Notes under the pieces: generated by a model
Seen by the model: the letters and a program-made list of their open reading frames with translations, nothing else
Told to the model about the DNA's origin: nothing
Database searches by the model: none
Part shown: positions 51,940 to 63,349 of the stretch, one piece after another
How the letters are laid out: the number at the start of each line of letters is the position of its first letter
How positions within the stretch are numbered: the first letter of the stretch is position 1
Made by a program: the position numbers and the translations under genes
Source: Planococcus circulans
GTDB lineage: Bacteria; Bacillota; Bacilli; Bacillales_A; Planococcaceae
Reading direction: 5' to 3'
Length of the DNA stretch: 64,000 nucleotides
NCBI RefSeq assembly: GCF_020023385.1
Contig: NZ_JAIQCL010000010.1
Span: forward strand, 56,046 to 120,045

Positions 51940-53247
51940 ATGGCGACTAAACATGAACAGATATTGGATTATATTGAGACTTTGGCAGTGGGCGAGAAAA
52001 TTTCGGTGCGGCGCATTGCGAAAGATCTGCAGGTGAGTGAAGGTACTGCTTACCGGGCGATTAAAGAAGCGGAAACCAAACGCTTGGTGTCGACGATTGA
52101 ACGTGTCGGGACGATCCGGATTGAACGTAAGAAAAAAGAGAATATCGAACGTCTGACGTACGCGGAAATCGTCAATATCGTCGATGGTCAGGTATTGGGC
52201 GGCAGAGCCGGGTTGCATAAATCCCTCAACAAATTCGTTATCGGAGCCATGCAGCTGGAAGATATGATGCGCTATACAGAGGCGGGCAATCTGCTGATTG
52301 TCGGCAACCGCTATAAAGCACATGAGTACGCGCTTCGTGCCGGAGCAGCTGTGTTGGTGACGGGTGGATTTGAAGCGTCCGAACAGGTCAAAAAACTGGC
52401 GGACGAATTTGAGTTGCCGGTCATTTCGACGAGCTACGATACTTTTACAGTAGCGACGATGATCAATCGTGCGATTTATGATCAGTTGATCAAGAAAGAG
52501 ATTCTTTTGATTGAAGATATTTTAATTCCATTGGAAGTGACGGCGCATTTGAATCTGAAAGATCCGATCAGCCGCTATCATGACCTGAATGAAGAAACGA
52601 CGCATGGTGGATTCCCTGTGGTCGATCAAGCCAATAAACTTGTAGGCATCATCACGTCTCGGGATGTGATTGGCCATCCGCCTACTGAATTGGTGGAAAA
52701 GGCGATGACCAAAGATCCGATTACCGTTTCTATGCAAACAAGTGTGGCGGCGGCGGGGCATCGTATGATCTGGGAAGGCATCGACTTAATGCCGGTAGCG
52801 GATGATCACGGCAAACTGAAAGGCGTCATCAGCAGGCAGGATGTGCTGAAGGCGATACAAACTGCACAACGGCAGCCCCAACAAGGTGAAACAATCGATG
52901 ATATTATCAAAAGCCAGCTTCACCAACAGGCAAGCGATAAGCTGATCCTGGAGTTCCGTGTCACGCCTCAAATGACCAATGCCTATGGATCGATTTCCCA
53001 TGGCGCATATACAATGATTCTGACAGAGGCGGCAGGAGCGGCCTTAAAAACAAGAAACCGGAAGGATAGTGTATTGGAAAATATTGCAATCTATTTCCTG
53101 AAACCGGTTCAATTGGATGCACTGGTGTTCGTCAGGCCCAATATTTTGGACATAAGCCGAAAATCCGCAAAAGTCGAAGTGGACGTTTCCTTGGAAAACG
53201 AAATCGTTGGCAAGGCGATGCTGACTTTCCAACTATTGGATCGTTAA
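51940..53247 (+). CDS. ytoI: YtoI, HTH-DRTGG-CBS-hotdog regulator-like protein
   Basis: This is a cytoplasmic four-part protein of about 435 residues: an N-terminal helix-turn-helix (HEQILDYIETLAVGEKISVRRIAKDLQVSEGTAYRAI), a DRTGG domain (about 70-180), a CBS pair (about 190-310; THGGFPVVDQANKLVGIIT) and a C-terminal hotdog thioesterase-like domain (NAYGSISHGAYTMILTEAAGAA). GGGTGA supports ATG 51940 over 51907. A ligand-responsive transcriptional role is inferred from the domains. Confidence 0.92.
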   Translation: MATKHEQILDYIETLAVGEKISVRRIAKDLQVSEGTAYRAIKEAETKRLVSTIERVGTIRIERKKKENIERLTYAEIVNIVDGQVLGGRAGLHKSLNKFVIGAMQLEDMMRYTEAGNLLIVGNRYKAHEYALRAGAAVLVTGGFEASEQVKKLADEFELPVISTSYDTFTVATMINRAIYDQLIKKEILLIEDILIPLEVTAHLNLKDPISRYHDLNEETTHGGFPVVDQANKLVGIITSRDVIGHPPTELVEKAMTKDPITVSMQTSVAAAGHRMIWEGIDLMPVADDHGKLKGVISRQDVLKAIQTAQRQPQQGETIDDIIKSQLHQQASDKLILEFRVTPQMTNAYGSISHGAYTMILTEAAGAALKTRNRKDSVLENIAIYFLKPVQLDALVFVRPNILDISRKSAKVEVDVSLENEIVGKAMLTFQLLDR

Positions 53248-53275
53248 TCTAAATCAAGCGGAATCAATAGATAAC

Positions 53276-53321
53276 ATTAAAAAGGCAGGAGCCGGACTCG
53301 GTAAACGAGTCCAGCTCCTGC
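53276..53321. terminator. Convergent terminator of ytoI and ytpI
   Basis: GCAGGAGCCGGACTCG (53285-53300) pairs with CGAGTCCAGCTCCTGC (53306-53321) with one mismatch; the stronger T run is on the minus strand. Confidence 0.8.
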
Positions 53322-53351
53322 TTGAGCATTCTTATGTGCAAAGAAAGGCGT

Positions 53352-53657
53352 TTAAGGGTTCAAGTCTGCTTCTTCTTCAAGGAATACGTGGTAATGCCTT
53401 GCTGCTTTGTAGTTGTAGTATACCAACGCCAAGCCGAGTACGATGAAAATGGCTGAAACGATGTACGTAATTGTTGATTGGAAAACGAACAGCTGGTTGA
53501 TTCCAAAAAAGGTGACAAAACTTCCTAGAGCCATGGACGCACGTGCGGCATACCATTTCTTTCGGATTGGCAAGACGCTGCGTGTCCGGAATTGCTTTGT
53601 TTTGTTATAAAAATAAATGACAAATGATACAATGATTAAAACAACGAATATTAACAT
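53352..53657 (-). CDS. ytpI: YtpI family membrane protein
   Basis: This small membrane protein of about 101 residues has three hydrophobic helices (roughly 1-17, 40-62 and 66-84) and a basic loop after helix 1, the YtpI layout. The frame extends to 53774, but AGGAGG 5 nt before ATG 53657 fixes the start. It is divergent from nrnA. Function is unknown. Confidence 0.88.
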   Translation of the reverse strand: MLIFVVLIIVSFVIYFYNKTKQFRTRSVLPIRKKWYAARASMALGSFVTFFGINQLFVFQSTITYIVSAIFIVLGLALVYYNYKAARHYHVFLEEEADLNP

Positions 53658-53749
53658 AAGGACCTCCTGAATTCCAAAACTCATTATCATTGTACTGAGA
53701 ACTGAGCAAAATTGCGAATGGATTTCCTTATAAATGGAGGAACTCGGAA

Positions 53750-54694
53750 ATGAACAGTCAAATCGTCGACACAATTAAGCAATACAGCACCATCATTATT
53801 CACCGTCATGTACGGCCAGACCCGGATGCTTATGGTTCCCAGTTGGGATTGAAATATCTATTGGAACAGAATTATCCGGATAAGCGTATTTTGGGTGCCG
53901 GCGCACATGATTACACGATGGACTTTCTGGATTTTCCTGATACCGTAACGGATCAGGACTTTGAAGGGGCATTGGTGATTGTGACCGATACCGCAAACAC
54001 CGAGCGAATCGACGATCAGCGTTATAAGAGAGGCGCTAAACTCATCAAAATCGACCACCATCCCAATGACGATGTCTACGGTGATATTGTATCCGTCGAC
54101 ACGACAGCCAGCTCCGCTTCTGAATTGATCTATGATCTCTATACATATGGCCGGGAAAACGAGGGATGGACCTTATCTGCAAAAGCGGCGCGTTTATTGT
54201 ATGCAGGAATTATCGGTGACACCGGTCGCTTCCTATTCCCAAGCACAACGCAAAAGACCTTTGCGATTGCCGGCGAACTCATCAAATACGATTTCGATCG
54301 CGATGCATTGCATAATGGCATGTATGAAATGAACCGTAACTTATTGCATTTGCAGGGATACATGTACCAGAATTTCAAAATGGATGAAAATGGCGCTGCC
54401 CACGTCAAAATCACCAAAGACATTTTAAAGGAATTTGATGTTACGGCGACCGATACCTCTTTACTTGTGGGCTCACTCGGTAATGTCAAAGGCATGAAAG
54501 CCTGGGTCATTTTAATAGAAGAAGATACGGAAATTCGTGTGCGTCTGCGTTCGAAAGGCCCAATCATCAATACATTGGCGAAGGAATTCGGCGGCGGTGG
54601 CCATCCGATGGCTTCCGGGGCAACGGCTTATTCCTGGCAGGAAGCTGACCGGGTAATCGAGCGCCTCGCTGAAATCTGTGCTGCTGCAAACTAA
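53750..54694 (+). CDS. nrnA: Oligoribonuclease / pAp phosphatase NrnA
   Basis: NrnA degrades nanoRNA and removes the 3' phosphate of pAp. The 314 residues form a DHH-DHHA1 protein with HRHVRPDPDAYGSQLGL, VTDTANTERI, the DHHPNDD motif near residue 104, GDTGRFLFPSTT, and the DHHA1 end GGGGHPMASGATAY. TGGAGG precedes the ATG. It is 12 bp before dnaE, as in Bacillus. Confidence 0.96.
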   Translation: MNSQIVDTIKQYSTIIIHRHVRPDPDAYGSQLGLKYLLEQNYPDKRILGAGAHDYTMDFLDFPDTVTDQDFEGALVIVTDTANTERIDDQRYKRGAKLIKIDHHPNDDVYGDIVSVDTTASSASELIYDLYTYGRENEGWTLSAKAARLLYAGIIGDTGRFLFPSTTQKTFAIAGELIKYDFDRDALHNGMYEMNRNLLHLQGYMYQNFKMDENGAAHVKITKDILKEFDVTATDTSLLVGSLGNVKGMKAWVILIEEDTEIRVRLRSKGPIINTLAKEFGGGGHPMASGATAYSWQEADRVIERLAEICAAAN

Positions 54695-54706
54695 GAAGGG
54701 AGTAGT

Positions 54707-57700
54707 GTGTCAATGGTTTATCCGCATATAAGCACATCGGCTGATTTGCTAAAAAGCACGGTGCGCCTTGACGAACTTTTCCCGTATTTGAAAGAGCAGG
54801 GAGCCGCTTCAGCCGCAATCGTCAACACCAAACTATATGGCATTCTCCCATTTTGGGAAGCGTGCCGCCGTGCCGGCATCCATGGGGTGATCGGCCTTTC
54901 GGCATTTATCGAGTTTGAAGAACAGCAGTATCCGGTGGTTTTCTATGCTCAGTCGAATAGCGGCTACGGGAATCTGTTGAAGATTTCCAGCGCCCTTTCG
55001 ACAAGAGATAAAGAGGCGATACCGGAACAATGGCTGAAAGCCTATCGGAACGGCTTGATTTGCGTGGTTCCAAACAAACCCGAATGGCTGCTGACAGATC
55101 GCAGTCCTGTATTCCGATACATAAAAGAGTTGTTCGGTTCAGCAGCATTCGGAAGTTTAGAGCGGCCTGGTGGGATTTCATCTGAACAGGAACAGGCATT
55201 TGCCGAACTCTGTGATCAGGCAGAACTGCCGATCATCGCATCGCATGAAAGCCGTTATCTGCATCAGCAGGATGCCTTTGCCTATGAAGTGGCATCCGCA
55301 ATCGGCCAAGGCCTGAAGATGAATGATCCGGAAAGGAAAAAGCCTGAGCACACCCATGCATATGTCCCAAGCCGCCAGGAGTTCGAAACCTGGTTTGCCG
55401 ATCAACCGGAATGGCTGGAGCGTACGGCCCAAATGCTGAAGAGCTGCCAGGTGACGATTCCCATGGACCGCCAACTGCTTCCGGTGTTTCCGTTGCCGGC
55501 AGAAACCGATAAAGCAATTTTTATTTCAGAACTCTGCAAATCAGGGTTGGAAGAGCGGGTTCCAGGCTATTCACAAAGCTACCAGGAACGACTGGATTAT
55601 GAACTGTCGGTGATCGGGACGATGGGCTTTATCGATTATTTCCTGATTGTTGCAGATTTCATGAAGTATGCGAGAGACCAGGATATTCTGACAGGTCCGG
55701 GCCGTGGATCTTCTGCCAGTTCGCTGGTTGCCTACTCATTGAAGATCACGGATGTAGATCCAATTGAACATGGGTTGCTGTTTGAACGGTTCCTGAATCC
55801 GGAGCGGATTACACTGCCGGATATCGACATTGATTTTGCCGATTACAGACGTCATGAAGTGGTGGACTACGTAGCGAAAAAATACGGTGCAGTCCGAACG
55901 GCGCAGATTATTACATTCGGCACCTTATCAGCCAAAGCAGTTGCCCGGGATACTGCCCGTGTTTTCGGCTTCGAAGCAGAAGAACTTGAAGCCATTTCAA
56001 AAATGATTCCGAACCGGCCAGGCACGACGCTGCGCTCTGCCTTAAAAGAGTCTCCAGCTTTGAACGATTGGATCATTGAGCGGGAAGAACGCAAATCCTG
56101 GTTCAAGACAGCTTTGAAATTGGAGGGCCTGCCGCGCCATGCCTCCACCCATGCAGCAGGCGTGATTTTAAGTCCGTCGCCGTTAGTTGACCATGTACCG
56201 ATCGAAAAAGGCCATGAAGGCATTTATTTGACGCAATGGCCCATGCAGGAACTGGAAGCGATCGGTCTGCTGAAGATGGACTTTCTGGGGTTGCGTAATT
56301 TGACGATCCTGGAGCAGATCCGCGGTCTGGTGTATTGGGATACTAAAAAACGCGTCGACTACCGGAGCATTCCGCTCCAGGATGCAGACACCTATAAGTT
56401 GTTGGCTTTGGGTGATACGACCGGGGTTTTCCAATTGGAGTCCGACGGCATGCGGCGTGCGCTCCAGCAGATCAAACCAACAGCCTTTGGGGACATTGTC
56501 GCGGTCAACGCGCTGTTCCGGCCAGGCCCGATGGAATTCATTCCTTTATACGCAAGACGGAAACATAAACAGGAAGCTGTAAAATATGTCCATCCGATTC
56601 TCGAGCCGATTTTAAGTGAAACTTATGGCGTCATTGTCTACCAGGAGCAGATCATGCACATTGCGGCGAAGATGGCCGGTTTTTCGCTTGGGGAAGCCGA
56701 TCTGTTGCGCCGTGCTGTCAGCAAGAAGAAACGTGAAATTCTGGATGAAGAACGGGCGCATTTCACCCGCGGAGCCAAAGCCAAAGGATTTACTGAAGCC
56801 GAGGCATCGGAAGTCTATGATTTGATCGTCCGTTTTGCCGATTACGGCTTTCCGAAAAGCCATGCTGTCGCTTACAGCCTCATTTCATATCAGTTGAGCT
56901 ATATGAAGACCCATTATCCGGTCTACTTCTATACAGGCCTATTGACCAATAGCTCAGGCAATGCCGAAAAGACCAAACAGCTGTTGCAGGAGATAAAAGA
57001 AAAGAAAATTCCGCTGCTGCCGCCTTCTGTCCAAAGGAGCCGCCATTCGTTTTCAGTTGAAGATGGCCAGATCCGGATTGGCTTGAACGCGGTAAAAGGC
57101 GTGCCGGGAACGACCGTGAAAGCTTTGATGGGTGCCCGGGAAGATGGTCCGTTCACCAGCCTGTTCAATATTGCCGAGAGGATTTCGGCTTTGCATTTTA
57201 ACCGGAAATCGTTTGAACCGCTGATCAAAGCAGGAGCGCTTGATGATTTCGGCTATGACCGGGGAGTTTTATTGGCTTCGCTGGATAGCGCCATCAAGCA
57301 TGCAGAGCTCGTCAAGCCGAATGAAGATCCCGGATTGTTTGATGATATGGGATCGAGCTTCATGAAACCGAAATACACAAAAGCAGCAGAGCTACCTGAA
57401 AGCCTGAAACTCGATTTCGAAAAAGAGGTCTTTGGGTTTTATTTGTCCAAGCATCCGATTGAACGCGAGAAAGAAGAGCGCCAAAAATCCTTCGTTGAGC
57501 TGAAACTGCTGAAGACGAAAAAGGACCGGGAATCTGTGAGGGTACTGGGCATGGTGGAAGACATCAAACGGATCCGGACGAAGAAAGGGGACGCGATGGC
57601 CTTTCTGACGTTGATGGATGAAACAGGTCCGGCTTCCATTACTTTGTTTCCGGTGGAGTATGCCAAATACAACCTTCTTCTGGAACCGCATGCCATCCTT

Positions 57701-57769
57701 GAAATCCAGGGCGTAGTCGAAAATCGCAACCAAAAAACAGCTATTATCTGCAAAAATATCGAAACCTGA
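54707..57769 (+). CDS. dnaE: DNA polymerase III subunit alpha, DnaE type
   Basis: DnaE extends RNA primers before PolC takes over on the lagging strand. The 1020 residues hold the N-terminal PHP region, the C-family palm with PDIDIDFADYRR near residue 370 and GPGRGSSASSLVAY, the fingers, a helix-hairpin-helix segment and a C-terminal OB fold. It is shorter than Bacillus DnaE (about 1115), and the usual HxH metal motif of the PHP N terminus is replaced by PHISTSADLL. The start may be GTG 54707 or ATG 54713, with AAGGGAG before both. Confidence 0.95.
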   Translation: MSMVYPHISTSADLLKSTVRLDELFPYLKEQGAASAAIVNTKLYGILPFWEACRRAGIHGVIGLSAFIEFEEQQYPVVFYAQSNSGYGNLLKISSALSTRDKEAIPEQWLKAYRNGLICVVPNKPEWLLTDRSPVFRYIKELFGSAAFGSLERPGGISSEQEQAFAELCDQAELPIIASHESRYLHQQDAFAYEVASAIGQGLKMNDPERKKPEHTHAYVPSRQEFETWFADQPEWLERTAQMLKSCQVTIPMDRQLLPVFPLPAETDKAIFISELCKSGLEERVPGYSQSYQERLDYELSVIGTMGFIDYFLIVADFMKYARDQDILTGPGRGSSASSLVAYSLKITDVDPIEHGLLFERFLNPERITLPDIDIDFADYRRHEVVDYVAKKYGAVRTAQIITFGTLSAKAVARDTARVFGFEAEELEAISKMIPNRPGTTLRSALKESPALNDWIIEREERKSWFKTALKLEGLPRHASTHAAGVILSPSPLVDHVPIEKGHEGIYLTQWPMQELEAIGLLKMDFLGLRNLTILEQIRGLVYWDTKKRVDYRSIPLQDADTYKLLALGDTTGVFQLESDGMRRALQQIKPTAFGDIVAVNALFRPGPMEFIPLYARRKHKQEAVKYVHPILEPILSETYGVIVYQEQIMHIAAKMAGFSLGEADLLRRAVSKKKREILDEERAHFTRGAKAKGFTEAEASEVYDLIVRFADYGFPKSHAVAYSLISYQLSYMKTHYPVYFYTGLLTNSSGNAEKTKQLLQEIKEKKIPLLPPSVQRSRHSFSVEDGQIRIGLNAVKGVPGTTVKALMGAREDGPFTSLFNIAERISALHFNRKSFEPLIKAGALDDFGYDRGVLLASLDSAIKHAELVKPNEDPGLFDDMGSSFMKPKYTKAAELPESLKLDFEKEVFGFYLSKHPIEREKEERQKSFVELKLLKTKKDRESVRVLGMVEDIKRIRTKKGDAMAFLTLMDETGPASITLFPVEYAKYNLLLEPHAILEIQGVVENRNQKTAIICKNIET

Positions 57770-57798
57770 CTGCTTTTCTAAAAGAAAAGCAGTTTTTT
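57769..57798 (+). terminator. Terminator of nrnA-dnaE
   Basis: ACTGCTTTTCT (57769-57779) pairs with AGAAAAGCAGT (57783-57793), followed by T6; the stem begins at the dnaE stop codon. Confidence 0.9.
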
Positions 57799-57838
57799 CT
57801 TTACGTGGCACTGTTTTTTTTGTAAGGTATAGGATATG

Positions 57839-57853
57839 AGTGGCCAGACCACT
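57839..57853. promoter_or_regulatory. Candidate operator of the GntR regulator
   Basis: AGTGGCCAGACCACT is an inverted repeat with 5-bp arms. Its core TGGCCAGACCA differs at one position from the FadR-subfamily half-sites TGGTCNGACCA. It lies 30 bp before the regulator ATG and just after a weak TATAGG -10. Confidence 0.55.
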
Positions 57854-57882
57854 TTCAAAAAAATGGGAACTGAGGAACTGTC

Positions 57883-58533
57883 ATGAATCAATCGAAACGA
57901 TATTTGGATATAGTACGGGACATTCGTGATATGATTCGGCAGGAAAAAATCAAGCCGGGTGACCGGATTCCATCTGAAAGGGAACTGGCTGAAACCATGC
58001 AAGTCGGCCGCTCGACTTTACGGGAAGCGCTGCGCAGTTTGGAGTTATTAGGGTTGATTGAAACCCGCAGAGGCGAAGGAACTTTCCTGTCTGACCACAG
58101 AAACCAAAAATTAGTTGAAGTCCTGTCAACTTTCGTTCTACAGGACAATCAGTCACATGAGGATGTTTGGGAAACGCGCCTGCTCCATGAGGTCGCGGCC
58201 ATCCAGGCAATCTGCCGAAACGAAGCAGCCAGCCAAATGAAAGTTTGGGAGAGTTTGCGGCTTCGTCTTGAAGATGAAAGTTTTCTGCGGGAAGACTTTG
58301 TCCGGGAACTGATGGTATTGTCCGGCAACCGTTTATCATTGAAAATCTGGTTCTTGCTGAAGCAATACAGCGGAAATCCATACGACGGGACCGTTTCATC
58401 CGAGGAAATTGGCAGTATGAACGATATATTGGCAGCAATTGAACGACAAGACGCAGATACAGCCATTCATGGGTTCAAGGCTTGGAGTGAATGGCTGCAA
58501 AAGGAGAGAATACGCAATGGCAATGATTCGTGA
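57883..58533 (+). CDS. GntR/FadR-family transcriptional regulator
   Basis: This DNA-binding protein of 216 residues has a GntR winged helix ([45 protein letters not shown]) at residues 25-75 and an FCD-type all-helical ligand domain. It ends inside accD, overlapping it by 17 bp, so it is cotranscribed with the acetyl-CoA carboxylase genes. In Bacillus subtilis the malic enzyme gene ytsJ is at this place instead. A role in controlling fatty-acid synthesis is inference. Confidence 0.88.
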   Translation: MNQSKRYLDIVRDIRDMIRQEKIKPGDRIPSERELAETMQVGRSTLREALRSLELLGLIETRRGEGTFLSDHRNQKLVEVLSTFVLQDNQSHEDVWETRLLHEVAAIQAICRNEAASQMKVWESLRLRLEDESFLREDFVRELMVLSGNRLSLKIWFLLKQYSGNPYDGTVSSEEIGSMNDILAAIERQDADTAIHGFKAWSEWLQKERIRNGNDS

Positions 58534-59389
58534 TATTTTTAAACGCAATAAAGACAGCAAAGAAGCAACTATTCCTTCGAAATCTGCCAAAGATGTTCCG
58601 GAGGGATTGATGACCAAATGTCCTTCCTGCAAGGAAATCACTTTGACAAAAGAGTTGAAGAAAAACAATAAAGTTTGCCCGAAATGTGATCATCATTTCA
58701 AGATGACCGCTTATGAGCGCATAGACAGTCTGCTGGATGAGGGAAGCTTCGAGTCGATGGATGACCATTTAAAATCGGAGAATCCGCTCGGTTTTCCTGG
58801 CTATACGGAAAAAGTTCAAGCAGACAGCGAAAAAACCGGTTTGAACGAAGCTGTTTTGACGGGATCCGGTAAATTGCAGGGGCAGGATATCGTTCTCGCT
58901 GTGATGGATTCCCATTTCCGGATGGGGTCAATGGGATCAGTTGTGGGGGAGAAGATTACGCGTGCAATTGAGGCGGCTACTGACCGCAAATTGCCGTTCA
59001 TCATTTTTACAGCAAGTGGCGGAGCACGTATGCAAGAAGGTGTCCTGTCTTTGATGCAGATGGCGAAAACCAGCGTAGCCCTTAAGCGCCATAGCAATGA
59101 AGGCCTGCTTTTCGTATCGGTCCTGACACATCCGACAACAGGTGGGGTGTCGGCAAGTTTCGCATCAGTAGGAGACATCAATATCGCTGAACCGAAAGCA
59201 TTGATCGGTTTCGCAGGTCGACGCGTCATTGAACAAACGGTCCGCGAGAAATTACCGGAAGACTTCCAGACAGCGGAATTCCTGTTGGCTCATGGCCAAT
59301 TGGATGCAGTCGTCCATCGTGCTTCCATGCAGAAGACATTAGCGACGATTGTGCATCTCCATACGAAAGGGGCTGTTGCAAATGGCTAA
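58517..59389 (+). CDS. accD: Acetyl-CoA carboxylase carboxyltransferase subunit beta
   Basis: AccD forms the carboxyltransferase with AccA and makes malonyl-CoA. The 290 residues start with a zinc ribbon (CPSCKEI and CPKCDHHF) and continue into the crotonase-like domain with [15 protein letters not shown] and [15 protein letters not shown]. The frame opens at 58439, but AAGGAG at 58501-58506 and the MIRDIFKRN end of the family support ATG 58517. It overlaps the regulator gene and accA. Confidence 0.95.
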   Translation: MAMIRDIFKRNKDSKEATIPSKSAKDVPEGLMTKCPSCKEITLTKELKKNNKVCPKCDHHFKMTAYERIDSLLDEGSFESMDDHLKSENPLGFPGYTEKVQADSEKTGLNEAVLTGSGKLQGQDIVLAVMDSHFRMGSMGSVVGEKITRAIEAATDRKLPFIIFTASGGARMQEGVLSLMQMAKTSVALKRHSNEGLLFVSVLTHPTTGGVSASFASVGDINIAEPKALIGFAGRRVIEQTVREKLPEDFQTAEFLLAHGQLDAVVHRASMQKTLATIVHLHTKGAVANG

Positions 59390-60350
59390 GAAGAATGGAA
59401 AGAAATCGATGCCTTTTGAAGAACCGCTCATCCAGCTGAGAACAAAGATTTCAGAGCTGAAAGAATATACAGCAACTGCAGAAGTGGATTTGAATTCCGA
59501 AATCAAGTCGTTGGAAGACCGGTTCTCCAAACTTGAAGAAGAAATATACGAGAACATGAAGCCTTGGGATCGCGTACAAGTAGCCCGCCACCCGGAGCGG
59601 CCGACAACGCTCGATTACATTCCGATGATTTTCAATGATTTCATTGAATTGCACGGAGATCGCCTATACGGGGATGACGCCGCGATTGTCAGCGGAATCG
59701 GCTCTTTCCATGGCCAGCCGGTCACGATCATTGGCCATCAGCGTGGCAAGGATACGAAAGAAAATGTCAGACGGAATTTCGGCATGCCGCATCCCGAAGG
59801 TTACAGAAAAGCATTGCGGCTCATGAAGCAGGCAGAGAAATTCAAGCGCCCGATCATTTGCCTCATTGATACAAAAGGCGCCTACCCGGGTAAAGCAGCC
59901 GAAGAGCGCGGCCAAAGTGAAGCGATTGCGCGGAATCTCGTGGAAATGGCTGGGCTGGAAGTTCCTGTCCTGTCCATCGTCATCGGAGAAGGCGGAAGCG
60001 GCGGCGCGTTGGCGCTGGGTCTCGGCAATCAGATCTTGATGCTGGAGAATTCGACATTCTCTGTCATCTCTCCTGAAGGAGCAGCTTCGATTCTATGGAA
60101 GGATTCGGCTCTTGCCCAAACAGCGGCGGAAGCAATGAAGATCACGGCTCCAGATTTGCTGGAGATGAAAATAATTGAACACATGATTCCAGAAGTTCGC
60201 GGCGGTGCCCACCATGATCCAAAAAGACAGGCTTCCATCATTTCAGAAGCGATCAGACGCTCTCTCGAGGAATTGAATGGCATGACCGGTCAGGAACTGA
60301 TCGACCAGCGGTACCGGAAATTCAAATCAATCGGTGTATTCAGTGAGTGA
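59382..60350 (+). CDS. accA: Acetyl-CoA carboxylase carboxyltransferase subunit alpha
   Basis: AccA is the partner of AccD in the carboxyltransferase. The 322 residues show [12 protein letters not shown], the acetyl-CoA site [44 protein letters not shown] and the oxyanion segment [15 protein letters not shown]. The start is ATG 59382, 8 bp inside accD, preceded by AAAGGGG. Confidence 0.96.
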   Translation: MAKKNGKKSMPFEEPLIQLRTKISELKEYTATAEVDLNSEIKSLEDRFSKLEEEIYENMKPWDRVQVARHPERPTTLDYIPMIFNDFIELHGDRLYGDDAAIVSGIGSFHGQPVTIIGHQRGKDTKENVRRNFGMPHPEGYRKALRLMKQAEKFKRPIICLIDTKGAYPGKAAEERGQSEAIARNLVEMAGLEVPVLSIVIGEGGSGGALALGLGNQILMLENSTFSVISPEGAASILWKDSALAQTAAEAMKITAPDLLEMKIIEHMIPEVRGGAHHDPKRQASIISEAIRRSLEELNGMTGQELIDQRYRKFKSIGVFSE

Positions 60351-60353
60351 AGG

Positions 60354-60378
60354 AGGACCGCCTCGGCGGTTCTTTTTG
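60354..60378 (+). terminator. Terminator of the accDA operon
   Basis: AGGACCGC pairs with GCGGTTCT around a CTCG tetraloop, followed by T5. Confidence 0.8.
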
Positions 60379-60466
60379 TTTTCAAAAAATAATGGAGTGG
60401 ACTGAATCATTGAAACCACCCTGGTGTGTGCAACAAAATCTTAACATAGTTAGGGTCTATTCAGGA

Positions 60467-60495
60467 CTGACAGTAGCGCTTTGGCGTGGTAAGGT
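60467..60495 (+). promoter_or_regulatory. SigA promoter of pfkA-pyk
   Basis: CTGACA (60467-60472), a 17-bp spacer and TGGTAAGGT (extended -10) precede pfkA by 33 bp. Confidence 0.65.
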
Positions 60496-60506
60496 AAACA
60501 GAGTAA

Positions 60507-61487
<981 letters not shown>

Positions 61488-61509
61488 AACGGTAAATGGA
61501 GTGAGCCTA

Positions 61510-63270
61510 TTGAGAAAAACAAAAATTGTCTGCACAATTGGACCGGCAAGTGAATCACCGGAACTATTAGAACGTTTAATCGAAGCGGGGATGAACGTCG
61601 CCCGTTTAAACTTTTCACACGGTAATCATGAAGAACACGCTTTGCGCATCAAACGCATCCGTGAAGCGGCTGAAAAAGCCGATAAGATTGTCGGAATCCT
61701 GCTGGATACGAAAGGGCCGGAAATCCGGACCCATCAAATGGAGAACGATTCGATTGAATTGGTGACTGGCCAGAAAATCGAAGTTTCCATGACTGAAGTA
61801 TTGGGAACTGCTGAACGGTTCTCGATCACTTATGAACAATTGATCGAAGATGTTGATACGGGATCAATCATTCTGTTGGATGACGGATTGATTGAGTTGC
61901 GTGTTGAGAGCCTGGACAAAGAGAATGGCATTATCCATACAATCGTTGAAAACGCTGGAACACTAAAAACTAAAAAAGGCGTCAACGTACCAGGGGTTTC
62001 GGTTCAATTGCCGGGAATCACTGAAAAAGACGCACAGGATATTTTATTCGGCATTGAGCAGAACGTCGACTTTGTAGCGGCTTCCTTTGTCAGAAGAAGT
62101 TCGGATGTCATGGAAATCCGCGGCCTGCTTGAAAAGAACGGCGGCTCGCATATCCAAATCATCCCGAAAATCGAAAACCAGGAAGGCGTCGACAATATTG
62201 ATGAAATCATCATGGTTTCCGATGGCTTAATGGTTGCACGTGGAGATTTGGGTGTGGAAATTCCAGCGGAAGAAGTGCCGTTGGTTCAGAAATCATTGAT
62301 CGATAAATGCAATAGCGCCGGAAAACCGGTCATTACCGCTACACAGATGCTCGATTCCATGCAGCGCAACCCGCGTCCGACACGTGCAGAAGCAAGTGAC
62401 GTCGCCAACGCGATTTTTGACGGAACTGATGCGATCATGCTTTCCGGTGAAACGGCAGCCGGCCTCTATCCAATCGAATCGGTTGAAACGATGCACCGCA
62501 TCGCAGAAACGACGGAAGCTGCTTTGAACTACAAGCAGATCGTCTCGACCAGAAGAAAAGAAAAAGAATCGAATATGACAGAAGCCATTGGCCAAGCTGT
62601 TGCTTATACAGCTTTGAACTTAAAAGTTCAAGCCATCATTGCTCCGACTGAAAGCGGCACAACTGCCAAGATGATTTCCAAATATCGTCCGGGAGCACCG
62701 ATAATTGCGGTGACCTCTTCAGATCGGCCAGCACGGAAGCTATCTTTGGTATGGGGCGTTCAACCAATCGTCGGAACTTCAGTGGAGTCGACGGATGAGC
62801 TGCTTGAAAAAGCGGTGGATGAAAGCTTGAAGCATGGCTATGTGAAACACGGAGACCTTGTTGTCATCACTGCAGGCGTCCCGGTTGGCCAAGCGGGTAC
62901 GACCAACCTGATGAAAGTGCACGTAATCGGAGACATCCTTGCAAAAGGCCAGGGAATCGGCAAAACTGTCGCTTTCGGTGAAACGGTAGTTGTCAGAAAT
63001 GCAGAAGAAGCATTGGCAGTCGATGTAGAGGGCAAGATCATCGTCACCATCGGCACAGACCGTGAGATGATGCCAGCCATCAATAAATGCGCGGGAATCA
63101 TCACTGAAGAAGGCGGATTGACAAGCCATGCCGCAGTTGTCGGCTTGAGTCTTGGGATTCCGGTCATCGTCGGTGTCAAAGAAGCAACTTCACTGATCAA
63201 GAACAGCTACGATATTACGATGGATGCGGAATCAGGCATTGTTTACCATGGCCATGCCAGTGTCCTATAA
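61510..63270 (+). CDS. pyk: Pyruvate kinase
   Basis: Pyk makes ATP and pyruvate from PEP. The 586 residues carry [26 protein letters not shown], the catalytic loop [23 protein letters not shown] and [10 protein letters not shown], plus the extra C-terminal PEP-utiliser-like domain of Bacilli with [19 protein letters not shown]. The start is taken as TTG 61510, which matches the family N terminus; GTG 61501 overlaps the ribosome site. Confidence 0.96.
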   Translation: MRKTKIVCTIGPASESPELLERLIEAGMNVARLNFSHGNHEEHALRIKRIREAAEKADKIVGILLDTKGPEIRTHQMENDSIELVTGQKIEVSMTEVLGTAERFSITYEQLIEDVDTGSIILLDDGLIELRVESLDKENGIIHTIVENAGTLKTKKGVNVPGVSVQLPGITEKDAQDILFGIEQNVDFVAASFVRRSSDVMEIRGLLEKNGGSHIQIIPKIENQEGVDNIDEIIMVSDGLMVARGDLGVEIPAEEVPLVQKSLIDKCNSAGKPVITATQMLDSMQRNPRPTRAEASDVANAIFDGTDAIMLSGETAAGLYPIESVETMHRIAETTEAALNYKQIVSTRRKEKESNMTEAIGQAVAYTALNLKVQAIIAPTESGTTAKMISKYRPGAPIIAVTSSDRPARKLSLVWGVQPIVGTSVESTDELLEKAVDESLKHGYVKHGDLVVITAGVPVGQAGTTNLMKVHVIGDILAKGQGIGKTVAFGETVVVRNAEEALAVDVEGKIIVTIGTDREMMPAINKCAGIITEEGGLTSHAAVVGLSLGIPVIVGVKEATSLIKNSYDITMDAESGIVYHGHASVL

Positions 63271-63349
63271 TCAGAAGTCTGGACAATGAAGAAAGAACTG
63301 GAAGTTATACTTTCTTAAGTTATAACAAACAGTAAGGAGGCCGGTTAAA

